From positions 1 to 8,018 of the forward strand of contig USKE01000099.1 in NCBI GenBank assembly GCA_900555165.1: a stretch of DNA of 8,018 bases, written 5' to 3'. The position numbers and the translations under genes were made by a program. Positions 5,401 through 8,018 of the stretch are shown piece by piece; position 1 is the first letter of the stretch; each line of letters opens with the position of its first letter. The notes below the pieces were generated by a model that worked only from the letters and a program-made list of their open reading frames with translations, had not been told where the DNA came from and made no database searches. Origin of the DNA: an uncultured Porphyromonadaceae bacterium (lineage in GTDB: Bacteria; Bacteroidota; Bacteroidia; Bacteroidales; Muribaculaceae).

Positions 5401-7747
5401 TTATTCCGGCGGCGGTTTCGTGTTCGGCGGCGGTGACGTCGACAAGCTCGTGTCGCCCACTGCCGGCGCCGGCAGCGCCCTGCCCGCCACTCCGCTCACC
5501 TTCAACCGCATCATCCTGATGGTAGGCGACAAGGATGGCGGCAAGTACAACGACTACAAGCTCTGGCTGGCCAACACTGACCTCCCCGACGACTACAAGA
5601 AATATGGCCGCGAGGCAGGTCTGCCGATGCTGAAGGTATGGACCGGTCTCGACTATGTGACCACCAAATGGTCTGACCTCTACGACTCTGACGTGCAGGC
5701 CGATGCCGCCGACGGCGACGTGAAATACTATAAGTTCCAGCCCGTCATGAGCCGGCAGGGGAACCAGACCAACCTCTACTACCTCGACCTCGCGAACGGC
5801 GGAAAGGGCGTGAAAATCAGCCGGTTCAGGGAGAAACAGGGTGAGACTGCCGGTCACTACGACCAGTTCAACATCGTCGACAACAACGGTTACGACATCT
5901 CGACCCCCTACCAGGGCTCGCAGCTCATGTACACCGGCCAGTGGTGGTGCGCCAACCCCAACCTGGTGGTCGATGACGCTGCATACGACAAGATGTCGGA
6001 CGATGAGAAAGCCGCTCTGCGCACATACAACGGTCTGCGGTTCAAGCCGGTGCAGAAAACCGACTCGCGTGTCGACCTCTGCTGGGATGAAGACGCCACA
6101 ATCTACGGCATCTCGCTGTTCAAGATCATGGGCCACGGCTATGACGTCTATGCCGATGCTGTAATCGAGCGTCCGCTCTACTATCTCTATGCCCATACCG
6201 AGCCCCGCGACGGCTCTACCTGGGAGAAAGTAGAGAAGAGTGCCCCAATTCTCTTCGAGCTTACCACAAAAGAGGGTTACGGAAAGCCCGGCTACGCCGA
6301 CTGGACTGCCTACAACGAGTCAGGCAAGTACACCACCGCACTCAACCGCAATGACAACCAGTATTATGTGGTGAAACTCTCTGACAAGACTCTCGACTCG
6401 AACGATGATCTCAACTACCTGCTCACCCCGGGCGACTACCAGTACACGCCGGGGTGCACGCAGCCCTTCGAGTTTGTGGATGTGACAGGCGACCAGCGCT
6501 GGACCGGCACAGGCGACGCCGATAAGCTGCGCCCCAACATCTGGAGCAACTACAACACCGGCATGCTCAACACCGACAACCGTATCACCCTGCTCAACGG
6601 CGATGCCGAGTACTTTAAGATCGTGCTGGCCACCAACCCCGACCAGACACGCTACCAGGTGATGTCGCGCGGCATCTCCATCCTGCCGCAGGGCAAACTG
6701 ATGTACGACAGCCACCACGGCACCGGCCACAAGGCCGAGGATCTGCTGATCTACCCCACGACCGACATAAACGGCTCGTTCTTCTGGAAGAAAGGCGCCT
6801 CGGAACTCACGGTGACACTCCATTTCACCGACAAATCGGGCAACGACATCACCACCGACGTGAAGATCAGCAAGGAGCAGGCCGTGGCCAACAAGCTCCC
6901 CGACCAGCAGGGATTCTTCGAGGATGGGGAGTTCACCTTCACTTTCGATCTGGGCAGGTACTGCACCGACCCTGACTGGAAAGTGCGTGCCACCGCACAT
7001 TTTGACGAGGAGAGCGACCTGGCCCCCAGCGCCACCTACGAAACCTGCGGCTATGACGTCCCCGGCATCCAGGATCTCACCGTCGGCGAGACCTCGAAGG
7101 ATGGCGACGACAAGGGCGACTACTACGCGCACCTGACATGGACCAGCCACGACAGCGACGAGAACCCCGGTCTGCCCCGCGAGTATGAGCTCCACTCTTA
7201 CGACGTCACCGGTACCCCCGACGCCAACGAGCAGAATGTGCCCGACGGCAACCGCCACCAGACCGACTATGACGTGCATACCGGCGACAAGGCAGGCGAT
7301 ATAAACAGCGATGCCGATCTGACCTGGCAGAAATACACCTACGGCCAGTTGGTGACCACCGGCGCCACCCCCATCAACAGCGCTGAAAACAAGACCGTGA
7401 ACATCGGCTACACCGTCACACCGGTCTACTACTACAGTGTGCCGCAGAACGAGGCCATGAAGTGGAACGACGACATGTCATATACCTACACCGGCAACCG
7501 TGGCAACGATGGCAACGGCACTGCTCCCGACGGGTTCAAAGTCGTGGAACAGACTCCCGAGCCCGCACGTAACGCCGCCGTCTTTAACGGCGACACCACC
7601 ACCGGCATCGACGGGGTGAATGCCGAGGCCGCACAGGGCGCCGCAGAAATCTACACACTTTCGGGTGTACGTGTCATAGGCGAGCCTGCCCCGGGCATCT
7701 ATATCGTGCGCCAGGGCGATAAGGCTGTCAAGACCGTCATCCGCTGA
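2426..7747 (+). CDS. Giant exported multidomain protein: beta/gamma-crystallin, ricin-type lectin, four SusE/F-like modules, sorting tail
   Basis: About 1773 residues from ATG 2426. Residues 1-27 are a signal peptide ending TARA before DDPK, with no lipobox Cys. Residues about 30-123 look like a beta/gamma-crystallin domain with two Ca-binding-type motifs, NDDISS (69-74) and NDQVSS (113-118). Residues about 130-270 look like a ricin-type beta-trefoil (CBM13-like) with QxW/QxF at 168-170, 217-219 and 264-266. Residues 273-757 hold four SusE/SusF-like modules. Residues about 757-1545 match nothing I recognise. PGIQDLTV to about 1595 resembles an FN3 strand pattern. GIDGV (1727) then IYTLSGVRV and PGIYIV form a C-terminal sorting-type (T9SS-like) tail. 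The likely role is a surface-anchored or secreted glycan-binding protein; no catalytic residues were recognised. A TTG at 2387, 9 bases after GGAGG (2373-2377), could start a form 13 residues longer, but ATG 2426 gives a compact signal peptide. It has its own promoter region and a strong terminator. Export and N-terminal domains are fairly sure, the function is not. Confidence 0.85.
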   Translation: MSTPLLRLTGRVLLAAFAVATSLTARADDPKVATFYQNGGYNEDSAGYAVSLAEGEYNLSKLESAGIKNDDISSIKVTPGYKVICYWNDNFEGDVLEITADCRSLGSLKDGWNDQVSSLKVVPNGVRGLTGPVRFKNRNSGLFLDTENNSVSGGTLALQYADGTDGSQNWLLKEVADGVYNIMSYKSCKQGLDCKDGQTGNGTSIQLVGVTDGNRHQQFIIYDRPNGDYQLVARNSGRVIEVGSSNKASGAKVNLYDNNGSDTQQWSLQAPSITELYVAGGAETIGNWNVASAAEMTKLADGVFICKNVTFNTEKGNQGFKILAKKDWNDLCFLCGGNGASASELTADNPQAPCNWYDNTDGKPNYDIPASGSYDITVDLNNHTLRVAPSMPEVNDLFIIGKLYDGDWNAIYPGQKAGNRYVFDNVKVSGNFQFLINGATSDWNWKQRLAANPYNGQDVTLTPGTPSNFTYVTETFMPEGGKVPDFWLADGTYTIYVDMDAHTVMAVRYDVPEITSVYLYGSNINGIGWQPTAQAEKNGDTFTFRNIFVNEQWFQFVVNGTDVRYRLCPGPYGTDNVALDQCEDKTSGYSFIDTNNKPFEGVGEPSFTLPAGQYDITVNTADGKVTAKSADLPKVEELYMIGYSVNGLSWGDLESMPQATHDGNVFKFDNMLLEGHFQLLANNREWAVRLLAGGYGAQDVHLDLADGFTAGFAVVREADKPQGTSEASFVLPRGLYDVRVDMDARTVSVTPKSGEVSYTDFEIKFWEGPIFEALKPQGATSDKYMHFNYYGKDDIHNYEVYELKVADEIDPIKYASQMALKGSVATASCTYQPGADGKFGSFTFDETKTSAYRVDPAFFDAHTPDVRVPVTTEFWCDHARMEVGMTVKSIYLFFDRNRTGSHDNGETPLYIMASSTGNPTFGAPVQRPLNSDSYSLTLTSGALYDALKGTQTGPITVQFARHHAAEGGYSINLGRYVTTGAEGFTFNVNGQPYSGGGFVFGGGDVDKLVSPTAGAGSALPATPLTFNRIILMVGDKDGGKYNDYKLWLANTDLPDDYKKYGREAGLPMLKVWTGLDYVTTKWSDLYDSDVQADAADGDVKYYKFQPVMSRQGNQTNLYYLDLANGGKGVKISRFREKQGETAGHYDQFNIVDNNGYDISTPYQGSQLMYTGQWWCANPNLVVDDAAYDKMSDDEKAALRTYNGLRFKPVQKTDSRVDLCWDEDATIYGISLFKIMGHGYDVYADAVIERPLYYLYAHTEPRDGSTWEKVEKSAPILFELTTKEGYGKPGYADWTAYNESGKYTTALNRNDNQYYVVKLSDKTLDSNDDLNYLLTPGDYQYTPGCTQPFEFVDVTGDQRWTGTGDADKLRPNIWSNYNTGMLNTDNRITLLNGDAEYFKIVLATNPDQTRYQVMSRGISILPQGKLMYDSHHGTGHKAEDLLIYPTTDINGSFFWKKGASELTVTLHFTDKSGNDITTDVKISKEQAVANKLPDQQGFFEDGEFTFTFDLGRYCTDPDWKVRATAHFDEESDLAPSATYETCGYDVPGIQDLTVGETSKDGDDKGDYYAHLTWTSHDSDENPGLPREYELHSYDVTGTPDANEQNVPDGNRHQTDYDVHTGDKAGDINSDADLTWQKYTYGQLVTTGATPINSAENKTVNIGYTVTPVYYYSVPQNEAMKWNDDMSYTYTGNRGNDGNGTAPDGFKVVEQTPEPARNAAVFNGDTTTGIDGVNAEAAQGAAEIYTLSGVRVIGEPAPGIYIVRQGDKAVKTVIR
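3242..4696 (+). repeat. Four tandem SusE/SusF-like modules of about 120 residues
   Basis: Module starts (ITELYVAGG, VNDLFIIG, ITSVYLYG, VEELYMIG) fall at residues of about 273, 394, 514 and 634 of the giant protein, a period of 120-121. Each has a central F-Q/K-x-L/V strand next to aromatic residues (GFKILAKKDW, FQFLINGATSDW, FQFVVNGTDVRY, FQLLANNREW). Modules 2-4 share a block such as NPYNGQDVTL, GPYGTDNVAL and GGYGAQDVHL. All end in G-x-Y-D/T-I/V-x-V-D/N followed by a beta strand. Module 1 lacks the PY block and is the most diverged. Copies are strongly different at DNA level, so the duplication is old. SusE/SusF modules bind starch or other glycans at the Bacteroidota cell surface; the substrate here is unknown. 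Confidence 0.7.
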
Positions 7748-7788
7748 CCCTGCTCCTTCCCGAGGCTGACCTGAATTTTGTATGAACT

Positions 7789-7828
7789 GCGGGGGCGAGT
7801 GCCATCAGGCACCCGCCCCCGCTTTTTT
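7789..7828 (+). terminator. Strong intrinsic terminator of the giant gene
   Basis: GCGGGGGCG-A-GTGCC (7789-7803), loop ATCA, then GGCAC-C-CGCCCCCGC (7808-7822), followed by TTTTTT (7823-7828). The 15-base stem has a single A-C mismatch. It begins 42 bases after the TGA at 7745-7747. Confidence 0.92.
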
Positions 7829-7857
7829 CAAAAGAGAGCGTTGCACACCTCCGAACC

Positions 7858-7932
7858 GTAGGGACATCGCTTTGCGATGTTTGGCTGATAATCAGCAAAC
7901 TGATTCAACATGCCAAAGGCATGTCCCTACAA
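7858..7932. repeat. Palindromic repeat element, right copy with three hairpin arms
   Basis: The ends GTAGGGACAT (7858-7867) and ATGTCCCTAC (7921-7930) are perfect inverted repeats. Inside, ACATCGC-TTT-GCGATGT (7864-7880) and ACATGCC-AAA-GGCATGT (7908-7924) are two perfect 7-base hairpins with 3-base loops. Between them CTGATAATCAG (7885-7895) is a further palindrome. No open frame of note is inside. It sits between two convergent genes and shares CCCTACAAT with the element at 1-94. It resembles REP/MITE-type intergenic elements. Confidence 0.7.
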
Positions 7933-7952
7933 TTTGAGGCTCTGCGCCCGGT

Positions 7953-8018
7953 TTATCGGAAAATGCGGTTGATGATTACCGACAGGGCGCCGTCGCCGGT
8001 GACGTTGCAGGCGGTGCC
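7953..8018 (-). CDS. Dicarboxylate/amino acid:cation symporter (DAACS/GltP family), C-terminal end only
   Basis: Only the last 21 codons are in the window, ending at TAA (7955-7953); the rest lies beyond position 8018. The visible peptide starts GTACNVTGDGALSV. It matches the TM8 region of sodium- or proton-coupled glutamate/aspartate/dicarboxylate carriers, whose RTxxNVTGD motif holds substrate- and ion-binding residues. The Asn and Asp of NxTGD are present. The position usually held by Arg, which binds the side-chain carboxylate in glutamate carriers, reads Gly here. The protein is an inner-membrane transporter. It ends very soon after this motif, with no long cytoplasmic tail. The family call rests on a short but characteristic motif. 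Confidence 0.65.
   Translation of the reverse strand, partial: GTACNVTGDGALSVIINRIFR

Noticed and set aside
4766..6196. 476-codon minus-strand open frame, Val- and His-rich
   Set aside because: It is fully antisense to the giant gene and its composition (many Val, His, Gly, Glu) is what results from reading GAC/GCC/ACC-rich codons backwards. No promoter or domain was seen.
6320..7279. 319-codon minus-strand open frame inside the giant gene
   Set aside because: Same kind of antisense shadow as the frame at 4766-6196, with the same Val/Gly-rich composition.
7290..7331. Dockerin or EF-hand-like loop (GDINSDADLTW) near the C-terminus of the giant protein
   Set aside because: Only one copy is present, position 12 of the loop is Lys instead of Asp/Glu, and dockerins have two copies.
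1083..7747. Polysaccharide utilisation locus
   Set aside because: An esterase and SusE/F-like modules suggest it, but there is no SusC, SusD, glycoside hydrolase or regulator, and the genes have separate promoters and terminators.
7858..7932. tRNA-like cloverleaf
   Set aside because: Three arms and a paired end give a cloverleaf look, but the arms are perfect DNA palindromes with 3-base loops. There is no T-loop, anticodon loop or acceptor pattern.

Overview
The window looks like chromosomal DNA of a gut-type Bacteroidota of the order Bacteroidales, possibly Muribaculaceae. The family is inferred from the style of the proteins, not from a marker gene. Supporting signs are TAnnTTTG-type -7 promoter boxes upstream of all three gene starts seen here, AT-rich start regions that mostly lack Shine-Dalgarno sites, SusE/SusF-like modules, and a C-terminal sorting-type tail of the kind Bacteroidota use on surface and secreted proteins. 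The DNA is GC-rich.

Layout, left to right. (1) Positions 1-94 hold a palindromic repeat element. (2) Positions 150-962, minus strand, hold a YaaA-family (DUF328, peroxide-stress) gene. Its reading frame is broken twice, by a 1-base loss near 829-850 and a 1-base gain most simply placed in a run of nine G at 460-468. The two shifts cancel, so the start and end of the gene are in the same frame. (3) A 120-bp divergent promoter region carries a Bacteroidota-type -7 box on each strand. (4) Positions 1083-1889, plus strand, encode an exported alpha/beta-hydrolase esterase. (5) Positions 1890-2425 are intergenic, with a hairpin terminator, two candidate promoters and a hairpin-rich leader. (6) Positions 2426-7747, plus strand, encode a giant exported protein of about 1773 residues. 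Its order is signal peptide, Ca-binding-type beta/gamma-crystallin domain, ricin-type beta-trefoil, four tandem SusE/SusF-like modules of about 120 residues, about 790 residues not recognised, an FN3-like segment, and a sorting-type tail. (7) A very strong GC-rich terminator follows. (8) Positions 7858-7932 hold a second hairpin-rich element sharing the CCCTACAAT end with the first. (9) Positions 7953-8018, minus strand, are the last 21 codons of a dicarboxylate/amino-acid:cation symporter.

The genes do not form one operon; each has its own promoter or terminator. The esterase and the giant protein are both exported and both suggest glycan handling: the first may remove acyl groups and the second bind glycan at the cell surface. 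That link is inference. No SusC/SusD pair or glycoside hydrolase is in the window. The most notable item is the giant protein, whose module combination and large unassigned centre I do not recognise as a described family.
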